From positions 496,001 to 560,000 of the forward strand of contig NZ_VTGX01000001.1 in assembly GCF_009729095.1 (NCBI RefSeq): a DNA stretch of 64,000 nucleotides. Direction: 5' to 3'. Positions 36,108 to 44,630 of the stretch are shown in pieces. Origin of the DNA: Mycolicibacterium sp. CBMA 247. Lineage in GTDB: Bacteria > Actinomycetota > Actinomycetes > Mycobacteriales > Mycobacteriaceae. Positions within the stretch are counted from its first letter, which is position 1, and each line of letters starts with the position of its first letter. The notes below the pieces were generated by a model. That model searched no databases. It was not told the DNA's origin and saw only the letters and a list, made by a program, of their open reading frames with translations. Position numbers and translations under genes: made by a program.

Positions 36108-37331
36108 ATGAACCCTCGAGGTTCTGTGCTGCGCGATGTGTCGGTCTCCGCCATCGTCGCGGGCTTTCTCTCGGCGCTCATCAACTTCGCGGGTCCCTTC
36201 TTGATCGTGCTCGAAGCCACCCGTGCCGCGGGTCTCACTGACGCGCAGACCGCGTCGTGGGTGTGGGCGGTGTCGATCGGCAACGGGGCGTGCAGTATCG
36301 CCCTGAGTCTCTTCACCCGGATCCCGGTGGTCGTGGCCTGGTCGACGCCCGGCGCGGCGCTGCTCATCGCATCGCTCGGTGGATTCTCGTTCGCCGAGGC
36401 CGTCGGCGCGTTTCTCGTCGCGTCCGTCACCGCTGCGGTGGTCGGCTACACGGGTTGGTTCGGGTGGCTGCTCGCCAGGGTGCCAGGGCCTGTGCTGCAG
36501 GCACTGCTCGCCGGGATCCTGCTGCCCTTCATCGTGACCGCAGCCGGCGCGTTCGCGAGCGCTCCGATGATCGCCGGGAGCATCGTCGTCGCCTTCTTCC
36601 TCGGCAAGCGCTACTTCGACCGCTACGCGGTGCTCGCGGCCCTCGTCGTGGGGCTCCTGGTGACCTGGGCGACCGGATCCCTCCGTGAGGTCACGCCATC
36701 GCTCGCGCTCGGCGGCCCGGTGTTCACGATGCCGGTGTTCACCCCGGCCGCTCTCGTGAGCGTGGCACTGCCGCTGTTCATAGTGACGATGGCCTCCCAG
36801 AACGCGCCCGGTCTCGCGCTGCTTCAATCCCAGGGCTACGAGCCGAACGATCGCCTGCTCGTCGGCGTCATCTCGACGGTCTCTGCGGCGCTCGCCCCGT
36901 TCGGCTGCCACGGGATCAACCTGGGTGCGATCACCGCCGCGATCGCGCTCGGCCCGGAGTCGCACCCGGACCTGGCCAAGCGCTACATCGCAGGCCTCGC
37001 GGGTGGCCTCACCTACCTGCTCGTCGGCTCCTTCGGGGGCGTGCTCGTCGCCGGGTTCCAGGTGATCCCGAGCGAGACGGTCTCGGTGCTCGCCGCCGTC
37101 GCACTGCTCGGATCCGCGCTCACCGCTCTCAAGGGCGCGATGGGCGGTGACGCCCGCGCGGGGCCGGCGGCCCTGACCACCCTCGCGGTCACCATGTCGG
37201 GCGTCGTGCTCTTCACCATCGGAGCCGCGTTCTGGGGGCTCGTGGCGGGCAGCGCCGTGTACCTCACCCTCGCCCCGCGTCGGGAGAGGCCCCGAACCGA
37301 GGAGGGGAAGGAGAGCGCCATGACCGCGTAA
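36108..37331 (+). CDS. benE: BenE-type benzoate/aromatic acid:proton symporter
   Basis: Protein of 407 residues with about 11-12 hydrophobic helices and BenE-family segments VVAWSTPGAALLIAS (about residue 75), FLGKRYFDRYA and FGCHGINLGAITAAIALG (about residue 265). BenE proteins import benzoate or related aromatic acids. No aromatic-ring catabolic genes are next to it, so substrate choice is open. It is controlled in all likelihood by the divergent MocR gene. Codon choice (frequent CTC and GCG) looks a little different from backbone genes, a possible sign of transfer. Confidence 0.88.
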   Translation: MNPRGSVLRDVSVSAIVAGFLSALINFAGPFLIVLEATRAAGLTDAQTASWVWAVSIGNGACSIALSLFTRIPVVVAWSTPGAALLIASLGGFSFAEAVGAFLVASVTAAVVGYTGWFGWLLARVPGPVLQALLAGILLPFIVTAAGAFASAPMIAGSIVVAFFLGKRYFDRYAVLAALVVGLLVTWATGSLREVTPSLALGGPVFTMPVFTPAALVSVALPLFIVTMASQNAPGLALLQSQGYEPNDRLLVGVISTVSAALAPFGCHGINLGAITAAIALGPESHPDLAKRYIAGLAGGLTYLLVGSFGGVLVAGFQVIPSETVSVLAAVALLGSALTALKGAMGGDARAGPAALTTLAVTMSGVVLFTIGAAFWGLVAGSAVYLTLAPRRERPRTEEGKESAMTA

Positions 37332-37449
37332 CCCCCGAGAGTGCCGCATCCCCGTTCTGCGGAAATGCAGACCTGAGGTCGCATAGCGCCCGCACGGTAA
37401 CCCGGCAGTACCGATCTGCCCCGACACCCCAACCCGATAGGAGCCACAC

Positions 37450-37914
37450 ATGGCAACAAACACCACCCCGACGATCCGTCCGCTCGCCGCCGCTGACGAA
37501 GCCAGCTGGCGCGTCCATTACCGCGCGTACCGCGAGTTCTACAAGCTGCCCGAGTCCGAAGAGATCGTCTCGCGCGCGTGGGGATGGTTCATGGACCCCC
37601 GACACGAATGCAAGGCACTTGTCGCCGAAGTGGACGGGGCGATCGTGGGATTCGCGCATCACCGCCGCTTCTCCTCGCCCTACACCGGCACCACCGGCAT
37701 CTTCCTGGACGACCTCTTCACCGACCCCCAGATTCGCGGCCGGGGCATCGGGCGCGCGCTCATCGGGCGTCTCACCGAGATGGCCCACGCCGAAGGACGG
37801 GCGGTGGTCCAGTGGGTGACCGCGGAAGACAACCACACGGCCCAAACCCTTTACAACACCCTCGCCACACGCACGAACTGGGTCACCTACGAAGCCGAAC
37901 CCACCGCGAAGTAG
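37450..37914 (+). CDS. GNAT-family N-acetyltransferase
   Basis: Protein of 154 residues with the GNAT motif A region TGIFLDDLFTDPQIRGRGIGRALIG (pyrophosphate loop RGRGIG at about residue 97) and a C-terminal AQTLYNTLATRTNWVTYE that closes the acetyl-CoA fold. A TAGGAG ribosome-binding site precedes the ATG. It follows benE by 118 bases on the same strand. The acceptor amine is unknown. Confidence 0.9.
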   Translation: MATNTTPTIRPLAAADEASWRVHYRAYREFYKLPESEEIVSRAWGWFMDPRHECKALVAEVDGAIVGFAHHRRFSSPYTGTTGIFLDDLFTDPQIRGRGIGRALIGRLTEMAHAEGRAVVQWVTAEDNHTAQTLYNTLATRTNWVTYEAEPTAK

Positions 37915-38543
37915 TTGAACCGGGACCGCACCGAATCCCATCACCGACGCCCGCGACATCGACCAGGAGGCGGGGAGGATCCGGCTCGTCTGTGATCGAG
38001 CATGTTGGCGTCGGACGTTGGACGCTGTACCGCGCACTGAAAGTCGGTGCGGCATAGCCGCGAACCAGAACATCCCCGGCCTCCGCTCCCATGGCGGCCG
38101 GGGATGCTTCGCAACAGCAACGGACTCCGCACCGGCGCGCTACGACAAACCCCAGGCTGTCTGTCGGCGCCCCGTGACATATCGCGATCCATGCCCGAGG
38201 CCGCGCCCGCTGAGGCTTGCGACTGTCCGCGCAACCACTACCGCACCGCGGACGGTCGCTGCGATCTGCCGTCGCTGCGCAGCGAGACCCCGAAAGCCTC
38301 CCCAAGTACAGCCCGTGCGGCTGCTGCATGGCGGACTGCCCCGATGTGCACGCCGAGCCGGACGCGGAGTTCGCCGCGATGCGGGGTCCCCACCCCGCGG
38401 CCCTCGAGCGCGTCCTCAGGGAAGGCGTGACACGCGTGTCCATTTCCCTTTGGATGCCATTCCTCGATAACCAACCGAGATGCGCAACGTATGAATCCGG
38501 GTCGGATACAAGGCATCCGGACCCGGATTCGGTGGCGAGGCGA
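37915..38543. other. Gene-poor stretch with hairpin and a cysteine-rich coding remnant
   Basis: 629 bases without a convincing gene. A hairpin of 11 bp at 38072-38107 may stop the benE-GNAT unit. Around 38310-38480 the plus strand reads CGCCMADCPDVH followed by an acidic segment with good codon structure but no supported start, a possible gene remnant. Confidence 0.45.
38072..38107. terminator. Hairpin, 11-bp stem, downstream of the GNAT gene
   Basis: CATCCCCGGCC (38072-38082) pairs with GGCCGGGGATG (38097-38107) around a 14-base loop. It lies 158 bases behind the GNAT stop. Terminator role is plausible but the distance is long. Confidence 0.4.
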
Positions 38544-39062
38544 TCAGTGCGAGGCTTCCGGCAGCGGATAGGGCATCACGGAGATCCCGTACTTCCCGGC
38601 GACCAGGGGGCATTCGGTGCCGCCCTCCGGCCCCTGAGCGTCGGGTCCCTCCAATACGGTGCCGTCTTCGAGGAACATCTCCTCCAGGCCCGATGGCGCC
38701 TCCAGGATCAGCATCCGGGCCACGACGTCGGCCTCGTTCCGGAAACCGCGCACGTCGCCGATCGAGGCGTTGACGAAAGTGCCTGCAGCAGCTGCGATCC
38801 GGTCCCTTTCGGTGTAAAACACCACCTCGCCGGTGAGGACGAAGAATCCCTCCTCCTCGCGACTGTGCACGTGGAACGGGGCGCCCTCGCCCGGCCGCAG
38901 GGTCGCCTCGAACAGCGAGTACCTGCCGTTGGTTTCGGCGCCGGTGGCCAGGAACCGGTAGGCGATCCCGCCCGAGGCGACCCGCAGACCGGAGTCGGTG
39001 TCCCGGACGGTGAGCTCGGTCCGCCGTTCAAGGTCGGTGTCCGTGATGGCCTGGGTGGTCAT
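38544..39062 (-). CDS. Cupin-domain protein
   Basis: Protein of 172 residues from ATG 39062. The single cupin domain shows RPGEGAPFHVHSREEEGFFVLTGEVV with the His-x-His and Glu metal ligands (about residues 57-75) and a second motif around NASIGDVRGFRNEA. Its partners are a thioredoxin and a thioredoxin-reductase-like enzyme upstream on the same strand, with 49 bases to the thioredoxin gene. It may be a small dioxygenase or sensor-like cupin within a redox operon; its substrate is unknown. Confidence 0.82.
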   Translation of the reverse strand: MTTQAITDTDLERRTELTVRDTDSGLRVASGGIAYRFLATGAETNGRYSLFEATLRPGEGAPFHVHSREEEGFFVLTGEVVFYTERDRIAAAAGTFVNASIGDVRGFRNEADVVARMLILEAPSGLEEMFLEDGTVLEGPDAQGPEGGTECPLVAGKYGISVMPYPLPEASH

Positions 39063-39111
39063 CTGGCACTCCCATATTGGGCGTTGGAGTGCAGAGCCGC
39101 GGCGCGGGGAG

Positions 39112-39441
39112 TCACTGCTTCGCACCTCTCTGCGCGACGAATCGGAGCAGCGCGGCCTTTGAGACCGCGCCGGTGAATCGGCCGGCCTCGGTCCCGTCAA
39201 GCAGGAGCACGGTGGTGGGCACGGCCATGATTTGGAAGCGCCGCGCCGCCTCAGGGTTCTCGTCGATATTGACCTTGACGACGGTCACCTCGTCGACGTG
39301 AGAATCGGCGACATCTTCCAGGCTGGGGGCGAAGGCACGGCAGGGACCGCACCAGGGCGCCCAGAAGTTCACGATCACTGGTGTTGGTGCCGCGGAGACG
39401 GTCTCGGCGAAGGTCGCGTCGGTGACCTGGGTGGTGGGCAT
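39112..39441 (-). CDS. Thioredoxin
   Basis: Protein of 109 residues with a canonical active site NFWAPWCGPCRAF at about residues 25-37, cis-proline in IMAVPTTVLLLDG and the family length. It would reduce disulfides using electrons from the adjacent reductase-like enzyme. Gap to the reductase gene is 38 bases, so they are in one operon. It is not the chromosomal trxA by context. Confidence 0.93.
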   Translation of the reverse strand: MPTTQVTDATFAETVSAAPTPVIVNFWAPWCGPCRAFAPSLEDVADSHVDEVTVVKVNIDENPEAARRFQIMAVPTTVLLLDGTEAGRFTGAVSKAALLRFVAQRGAKQ

Positions 39442-39479
39442 TGGAATTCCTTTCGTGGTTCTCGTTCGGGTGAGCGGCG

Positions 39480-40559
39480 TTACTGCAGCGACCAGCCGGG
39501 ACCGGAGCGGCGCTCGTTCAGCAGCAACGCGGTGATCGACGCCTCCATCTCGCGCCCGAACGGTGCGGGCTGTGGGGCGGCGGCGAGCGCGGCCTCGACG
39601 TCGTGCGCCAGAAGGTAGCCGTTGATGGCGATCGCGGCGGCGGAGCCCTGCCCTGCAGCTGTGATCACCTGGGCGCGCGGATCGGACACGTTGCCGGCCG
39701 CCCACACACCGGGCACCGTCGTCCCTCCGGTCTCATCGGTGGCGACCAGGCCGCCGGGGCCCTCGTCGCAGCCGATCTGGAGGAGTAGTGCGGCGTGGGG
39801 GACGAACCGGGGCGCCACGAACAGCGCCGCTCTGGGAACCAGCTGGCCGGACCTGAGTTCGACGGCACGCAGGCGATCGTCGGCGACCACGATGCCTCTT
39901 ACCGGTTCGTCGACGATGTACACGCCGCGGGCCTGGATCCGGGCCCGTTCGCCAGGGGTGAGTTCGATGCCATTGGGGAAGAACGTCACGTCCCTGCTCC
40001 ACTGCGGCATCAGCAGGGCCTGGTGCACGGAAAGCTCGCGGTTCGCGCCGCCGAGCACACCCAGGGGCTGATCGCGGACCTCGTAGGCGTGGCAGAAGGG
40101 GCAGTGCAATACGTCGACACCCCAGCGCTCCTCGAGGCCCGGCAACGCGGGGAGTTCGTCTCGCAGGCCCGTCGCCACGAGCACGGCACGCGAGGTCAGC
40201 TCGCGGCCGTCGGTGAGCCGTAGAACAAATCCGGAACCGGTACCACGCCATTCCAAGGCCGTCACGTGGCCGTCGATGAAATCGACGCCGTACCGCGTGG
40301 CCTCCTCGCGGCCCGTCGCTACCAGCTCAAGGGGCGGCATTCCGTCACGGGAGAGGTAGCCGTGCATGTGGCCAGCGGGGGCATTGCGCTGCGCGTGCCC
40401 GTCGACGACGGTGACGGTGCGACGAGCCCGGCCGAGCACCTGGGCGGCGGTCAGCCCGGCGGCTCCGCCGCCGATGATCACCACGTCGGCCGTGGGTGCG
40501 GGCACGGCGCTCGCCGTCGTGGGATAGTCGAGGTCTGAAGAGCGTGGGTCCCGTGTCAT
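39480..40559 (-). CDS. Thioredoxin-reductase-like NAD(P)/FAD oxidoreductase
   Basis: Protein of 359 residues from ATG 40559 (a start 7 codons earlier is possible). It has a FAD Rossmann motif VVIIGGGAAGLTAAQ near residue 27, a redox-active pair VLHCPFCHAYEV (CPFC, about residue 157) and the end motif GVWAAGNVSDPRAQVITAAGQG. The active-site CPFC differs from the CATC/CAVC of standard TrxB and is typical of actinobacterial low-identity reductases and some bacillithiol/mycothiol-era paralogues. It overlaps the promoter region of the divergent regulator. It probably feeds the downstream thioredoxin. Confidence 0.87.
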   Translation of the reverse strand: MTRDPRSSDLDYPTTASAVPAPTADVVIIGGGAAGLTAAQVLGRARRTVTVVDGHAQRNAPAGHMHGYLSRDGMPPLELVATGREEATRYGVDFIDGHVTALEWRGTGSGFVLRLTDGRELTSRAVLVATGLRDELPALPGLEERWGVDVLHCPFCHAYEVRDQPLGVLGGANRELSVHQALLMPQWSRDVTFFPNGIELTPGERARIQARGVYIVDEPVRGIVVADDRLRAVELRSGQLVPRAALFVAPRFVPHAALLLQIGCDEGPGGLVATDETGGTTVPGVWAAGNVSDPRAQVITAAGQGSAAAIAINGYLLAHDVEAALAAAPQPAPFGREMEASITALLLNERRSGPGWSLQ

Positions 40560-40587
40560 GCCGTCCACCGTCCCCAACATTCGCGGT

Positions 40588-40609
40588 TTCGGCCAAGAAA
40601 CTTGCCGAA
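40588..40609. promoter_or_regulatory. Candidate operator dyad between redox operon and its XRE regulator
   Basis: TTCGGCCAAG-aaa-CTTGCCGAA is an inverted repeat with one extra C in the left arm. It sits in the 68 bases between the divergent starts at 40559 and 40628, where an autoregulating XRE-cupin protein would bind. Confidence 0.5.
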
Positions 40610-40627
40610 TCAGGGAATCTCACGACG

Positions 40628-41212
40628 ATGGGATGCATGGCATTCACACCACAGATCGCTGCCGCGCTCGATCAGGTCGGCCCCCGCGTCCGGGAGGCTC
40701 GGACCCGGCGTGATGTCACACTGGCCGCGCTCGCTCGACAGACCGGCATCTCCACCAGCACCCTCTCGCGTCTGGAGATCGGACAGCGCCGCCCCAGCCT
40801 GGAGCTGCTACTCCCCATCGCAATGGCACTGCAGCTACCGCTCGACGAGTTGATCGCCGCGCCGCGGATCGCTGATCCACGCGTGGTGCGCGAACCGCGG
40901 ACCGTGAGCGGTCGAACCATCCTCCCGCTGACCCGCGAGCGCAGCGGCCTGCAGGCCTTCAAGATGACGATCCCGCCTGCGATGGACGAGCCGGACCCTG
41001 TGACACACGACGGCTTCGAATGGCTGTACGTCCTGTCCGGCAGGCTTCGCCTGGTCCTCGGCGACCGCAGCCTGATCCTTGGCCCCGGGGAGGCCGCGGA
41101 GTTCGACACCCGGACCCCGCACTGGTTCGGCAGCGTGGGCGGTCGAGTCGAGATGCTCAGCCTGTTCGGGGCGCATGGCCAGCGCCTGCACGTGCGCGCC
41201 AAGACCACCTAG
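40628..41212 (+). CDS. XRE-family regulator with cupin domain (redox operon)
   Basis: Protein of 194 residues; ATG 40628, or ATG 40637 three codons later. The helix-turn-helix is at about residues 23-60 (TLAALARQTGISTSTLSRLEIGQRRPSLELL). The C-terminal cupin domain has HDGFEWLYVLSGRLRLVLG and PGEAAEFDTRTPHWF. This is a second, independent XRE-cupin regulator in the window, divergent from the TrxR-Trx-cupin operon it most likely controls. The ligand is unknown; a thiol or oxidant signal would suit the operon. Confidence 0.9.
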   Translation: MGCMAFTPQIAAALDQVGPRVREARTRRDVTLAALARQTGISTSTLSRLEIGQRRPSLELLLPIAMALQLPLDELIAAPRIADPRVVREPRTVSGRTILPLTRERSGLQAFKMTIPPAMDEPDPVTHDGFEWLYVLSGRLRLVLGDRSLILGPGEAAEFDTRTPHWFGSVGGRVEMLSLFGAHGQRLHVRAKTT

Positions 41213-41380
41213 TCGGCCACCGCTACGACTATCCAGGTTTAGTACGACACCGGCCGCCGATGTGACCCGCACGCCTTCGCCGTGTCGTGACCTAAAGCAC
41301 GAAACGGTGCGACCACCAAAGGGTCACGCCCTCCTGTACAGCCAAAGACAAACAACCTCTGAACCGTACTCAAGACACGA

Positions 41381-41587
41381 CTACCATATGCAGGACACGC
41401 CAACCTCGACTTCGGTTCCCTCCAAAGCCATCTGGGGCAACCGGATGTAATACAGCTTCTTGATGCCCTTGCGCCAGGCGTAGATCCGCGTCTTGTTGAC
41501 CTCGCGGGTGTCGGCGGTGCCATTGAAGAACAGCGTCAGGCTCAGCCCCTGATCCACGTGCTGGGTGGCCGCGGCGTAGGTGTCGAT
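41381..41587 (-). pseudogene. Decayed copy of the nrdE 3' end (69 codons including stop)
   Basis: The minus strand reads [20 protein letters not shown] at its start and stays open for 68 codons to a TAG at 41381-41383, the same length as the last 68 codons of the intact nrdE (57672-57878), with no insertions or deletions. I count 11 differences in 68 residues. The end has changed from ENCVSCML to EVGVSCIW, so one cysteine of the C-terminal redox pair is gone, which would make it useless as an NrdE tail. Homology stops exactly at 41587 and 57878. It appears to be the original nrdE end, pushed 16 kb away by the inserted block. Confidence 0.9.
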
Positions 41588-41796
41588 TCAGTTTCCGCCG
41601 CCACCCGATGGGCGCGCGACCGAGGTTCTCGGTCCAGATGGCGCCGGCAGGCCGTACTCCAACCCGACGTGCCAAGGTGGGTTGGTTCAGCTGTTGCGGC
41701 ATGCCCCGCAAGCGCATACATGTCCGAAGAGATTTGACGGTTTCTCGAAAGCCTGAGTGTTTTCCGGAAGCGGAGTCGGAGTTTCCTGTGTAAATT

Positions 41797-41834
41797 CCAC
41801 TCGGCCCGGGACCGGTCCGTCCCGAGTCGAGTGG
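41797..41834. promoter_or_regulatory. Stem structure overlapping a ribosome-binding site
   Basis: CCACTCG (41797-41803) pairs with CGAGTGG (41828-41834), and inside it GGGAC (41808-41812) pairs with GTCCC (41819-41823). The outer arm ends in the GGAGGAG ribosome-binding sequence of the GTG start at 41845, so folding could limit translation. Confidence 0.4.
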
Positions 41835-41844
41835 AGGAGATCCC

Positions 41845-42214
41845 GTGCGGATTGCTGTCGCCGGTGCGCTGGGCGCTACGTTCGCGAACGTGGCCGGTGT
41901 GGCGCGCGCCGACGCGTAACCCTGACTACTCGTATGTCTTCGGTGCTGCTGACACCCCGGACCGGGCGGACGTGTCGGTGTGGATCACCCGAATCGATCC
42001 CCCTGCCCGAATTGTCGTGTTTCATATGAACGTTCAGCCGCTCGGGGCTCTGACGGATCCCGCCGGGAACTTCCGCAACGACGCAGTGCTGTCGGCCTCA
42101 GCGGTCCCGTTCGCACGGATCCCATTGCGCAACGCCGTTCCCGGCGATCCACCGATCGGATGGGTGGTCGGCTATCGGGTCGAGATCGACAACGAATCAG
42201 ACCAAACCAACTGA
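41845..42214 (+). pseudogene. Secreted protein gene with apparent frameshift
   Basis: A strong ribosome-binding site (GGAGGAG) precedes GTG 41845, which opens a signal peptide RIAVAGALGATFANVAGVARADA followed at once by TAA. In the next frame the sequence continues as NPDYSYVFGAADTPDRADV to a stop at 42212-42214, as expected for the mature part of the same exported protein. A single-base frameshift near 41915 joins the two into a protein of about 120 residues. Either the gene is inactivated or the base call is wrong. Function unknown. Confidence 0.6.
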
Positions 42215-42250
42215 CCCACACCACTTTCTTCTCCCCCGAAAGGACACACG

Positions 42251-43099
42251 GTGCGCCGGACCCATATCGCCACGGCACTTGTGGCGATCGCAATGCTGGT
42301 ATCAAGCTGTGCCGAGGACAACCACCCCGCGGCCAGTTCAGCCACGCTCGACGCGCCGTCCTCGGCGGCAACGACGACCCCCGACGCAGACGACGGCGCC
42401 ATGGTCGTCAGCTTCGAAGACGCCACGACCCCCGAAGCCCAAAAGGGCCAGGCGTTGATGCAGAAAACCCGGGTGCTCGAAGGACTGGCCGAGGAGATTA
42501 CCGGGATCTTCAAGCTGCCCTACGACATTCCGCTCGTCGGATCACAGTGCGACGAAGCCAATGACTTCTGGAGTCCGTCGGACCAGCAGATGGTCCTCTG
42601 CTACGAGGACATCACCGAGAGTCTCAACATTTTCGCCGACGACCCCGATCCGGAAGCCACTGCGCGCCGTGTGGCGGTCGCGTCGTTCTACCACGAGCTC
42701 GGCCACATGGCCATCGACCTCTACCAATTACCCGCCACGGGTAGGGAAGAGGACGTCGCCGACCAGCTCTCGGCGTACATGCTGCTGGCCGCCGACGCCG
42801 ACGGCAACGTTGATCCCGACGAGGTGCAGGCCGCCAAAGACCAGGCTCGCGAATACCGTTTGTACGCCAAGGACGACGGTCCGGAACCCGACGATGCACT
42901 GATGGCCGATGTGCACACGCTCAACCAGGCACGCATGTACAACTTCGAATGCTGGATCTACGGATCCAACCCCGACAGCAACGCCGACATCGTCACCGAT
43001 GGGCTGTTACCGCAAGACCGCGCCGACGGCTGCCAAGACGAGTTCGCCAAGCTGACCAACGCCTGGTCCGAACTTCTCGCACCTCACCTCAAACAGTAG
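42251..43099 (+). CDS. Lipoprotein with DUF4344 putative metallopeptidase domain
   Basis: Protein of 282 residues with a lipoprotein signal (ATALVAIAMLVSSC, Cys at about residue 20) and a serine/alanine-rich spacer. A DUF4344 domain follows, containing the zinc-peptidase-like motif FYHELGHMAIDLYQLP (HExxH variant HELGH, about residue 155) followed by GREEDVADQLS, whose Glu/Asp could be the third ligand. It would act on the outer face of the membrane. It starts 36 bases after the frameshifted secreted gene and is followed 31 bases later by a C39-like peptidase gene, so the group may be one exported-proteolysis operon. Confidence 0.82.
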   Translation: MRRTHIATALVAIAMLVSSCAEDNHPAASSATLDAPSSAATTTPDADDGAMVVSFEDATTPEAQKGQALMQKTRVLEGLAEEITGIFKLPYDIPLVGSQCDEANDFWSPSDQQMVLCYEDITESLNIFADDPDPEATARRVAVASFYHELGHMAIDLYQLPATGREEDVADQLSAYMLLAADADGNVDPDEVQAAKDQAREYRLYAKDDGPEPDDALMADVHTLNQARMYNFECWIYGSNPDSNADIVTDGLLPQDRADGCQDEFAKLTNAWSELLAPHLKQ

Positions 43100-43130
43100 T
43101 CACCACAACACTTCCAAGGAGCCTCCCACC

Positions 43131-43892
43131 ATGGAGACAGGCCAGCCCTTGCGGGCCGCCGCCGCGCTGCTGTTGTGTGCTGCGCTGGCCGGCTGTGGGT
43201 CCAGTACCGACGAAGCCACCGACCGCGCCGCTGCGACCGACAGTGCCCACGCCACCGCAGCCGCGTCACCGCCGGCACCGGCGGGCCTGCCTGCCCAGCA
43301 GACGACCGGCCCGGTGTACGGGAACCCCGACGACGCGTCGGCATACTGGGTCGAGCAGTCGTACAGCGACTGCGGTCTGATCGCCGTGGCCACCATCGTG
43401 GGCATGGTCACTGGAAATGCGCCCAGCGAACAGGACATCATCGAGCTGGCCAGCCATACCCCCAGCCAAGAACGATCGGGTCCCATCTATCTGCCGCCGC
43501 AACCCGGGGACGACACCACCGACAACGCCACTGCGCCAGAAGATCAGCTTCGCCTGCTCAAACACTTCGGCATCGCGGCCACCATCACCAACGACGACAT
43601 CGCCTCCACCGGAGGAATCCCCACCGGACGCGACGCGCTGCAGCAATACCTCGGCGCCGGCCGCAAAGCGATCGTCGGAGTGAACGCCGAAACCATCTGG
43701 GGCGAGGACGGTAACCACACCGAGGAAGACCACGCCGTTGTCGTCGCCGCGATCGATGCCGATCAACAGGTCGTGTATCTCTCCGACAGCGGCACCGAAT
43801 CCGGTGCGGGCGAGCAAGTCCCCCTCGACACATTCGAAACCGCATGGCGGACCGGCGGTCACGCCTTGCTGGTCACCAATGACCCGTCATGA
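43131..43892 (+). CDS. Lipoprotein with C39-like papain-fold peptidase domain
   Basis: Protein of 253 residues. Lipoprotein signal LRAAAALLLCAALAGC (Cys about residue 22), an Ala/Thr-rich linker, then a peptidase C39-like domain with the catalytic Cys in YSDCGLIAVATIVG (about residue 82) and a downstream His in EEDHAVVVAAID (about residue 203). C39-like domains cleave double-glycine leaders or peptidoglycan-linked peptides; substrate unknown. It is in tandem with the DUF4344 and DUF4190 genes. Confidence 0.82.
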   Translation: METGQPLRAAAALLLCAALAGCGSSTDEATDRAAATDSAHATAAASPPAPAGLPAQQTTGPVYGNPDDASAYWVEQSYSDCGLIAVATIVGMVTGNAPSEQDIIELASHTPSQERSGPIYLPPQPGDDTTDNATAPEDQLRLLKHFGIAATITNDDIASTGGIPTGRDALQQYLGAGRKAIVGVNAETIWGEDGNHTEEDHAVVVAAIDADQQVVYLSDSGTESGAGEQVPLDTFETAWRTGGHALLVTNDPS

Positions 43893-43946
43893 CCATCCCC
43901 GCTTGAAGACCTGCACCACCCGACACCCGCCGCGAGAGGCAGCACC

Positions 43947-44549
43947 ATGACGTATCAATCCCCCGCACAGCCGCCTGAGACTCCGACGGCACCGTCCTCC
44001 CCGCCCACCACGGCGTGGGCGGTCGCCGCCCTGATCTTCGGAATCATCGGTGCCGCGGTGATCGGCATCATCTGCGGCCTGGTGGCGCTGAGAAAGACCA
44101 GAACCGGCCACTTCGGTGGTCGCACTCTCGCCATCGCCGGCCTGATCCTGTCGGGACTGTGGATCGTCATCGGGATCATCGCCGTCGTGGCGATCGTCGT
44201 ACTCCCGGACGATTCCGAAGACCATTTCGTTCCGGCTGTCGGCAGCTGCTTCGCCGCTGAACCCGACGGAAACTTCTCCAAGAGTGACGTCCTCCCCTGC
44301 GACCAGCCGCATAAGGTCGAGGTGTTCGCGGTGATCACCCTGCCCGGCGACCAGTACCCCGGCGACGCCGCCGCCGAGAAGTTCCTCGACCGCTGCAGCG
44401 GTGAGTTCGCTCAGTACGCAGCGGAGGATGCCCCCAACGTCGACATCGAAGACCTCCACCCCACCGCGGAAAGCTGGGCCGAAGGTGTCCGCACAGTGAA
44501 GTGCCTCGCCGTCTCAGAGGATCCCATCACCGGGTCCGTAAAAGGCTGA
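43947..44549 (+). CDS. DUF4190 membrane protein with septum-formation domain
   Basis: Protein of 200 residues. A proline-rich cytoplasmic start is followed by two membrane helices separated by ALRKTRTGHFGGRTLAIAG (the DUF4190 pattern), and then an extracytoplasmic domain with VGSCFAAEP, LPCDQPHKVEVFAV, DRCSGEF and VKCLAV (septum-formation family, four cysteines). Such proteins are common in actinobacterial envelopes. It follows the two lipoprotein peptidase genes on the same strand by 54 bases. Confidence 0.85.
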   Translation: MTYQSPAQPPETPTAPSSPPTTAWAVAALIFGIIGAAVIGIICGLVALRKTRTGHFGGRTLAIAGLILSGLWIVIGIIAVVAIVVLPDDSEDHFVPAVGSCFAAEPDGNFSKSDVLPCDQPHKVEVFAVITLPGDQYPGDAAAEKFLDRCSGEFAQYAAEDAPNVDIEDLHPTAESWAEGVRTVKCLAVSEDPITGSVKG

Positions 44550-44630
44550 GCCTGTACAGCATTCCCGATGGCCCTCTCACTGCACCGGCACTGAACTCAC
44601 AACCTGCAGCTGACGCAGGCGTGGACGTCC

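Larger units (their letters stand above)
41213..41844. other. Intergenic junction containing the nrdE-end remnant
   Basis: 632 bases. The first 168 bases show nothing identifiable. 41381-41587 is the nrdE 3' remnant. After the abrupt end of homology at 41587 unrelated DNA follows, ending in a stem structure that overlaps the ribosome-binding site of the next gene (41797-41834). Confidence 0.6.

Noticed and set aside
34632..37466. One 944-codon open frame on the minus strand spanning MocR and the antisense of BenE
   Set aside because: Only the last 462 codons have MocR character; the upstream half is antisense to a well-defined membrane transporter and has no family-like residues.
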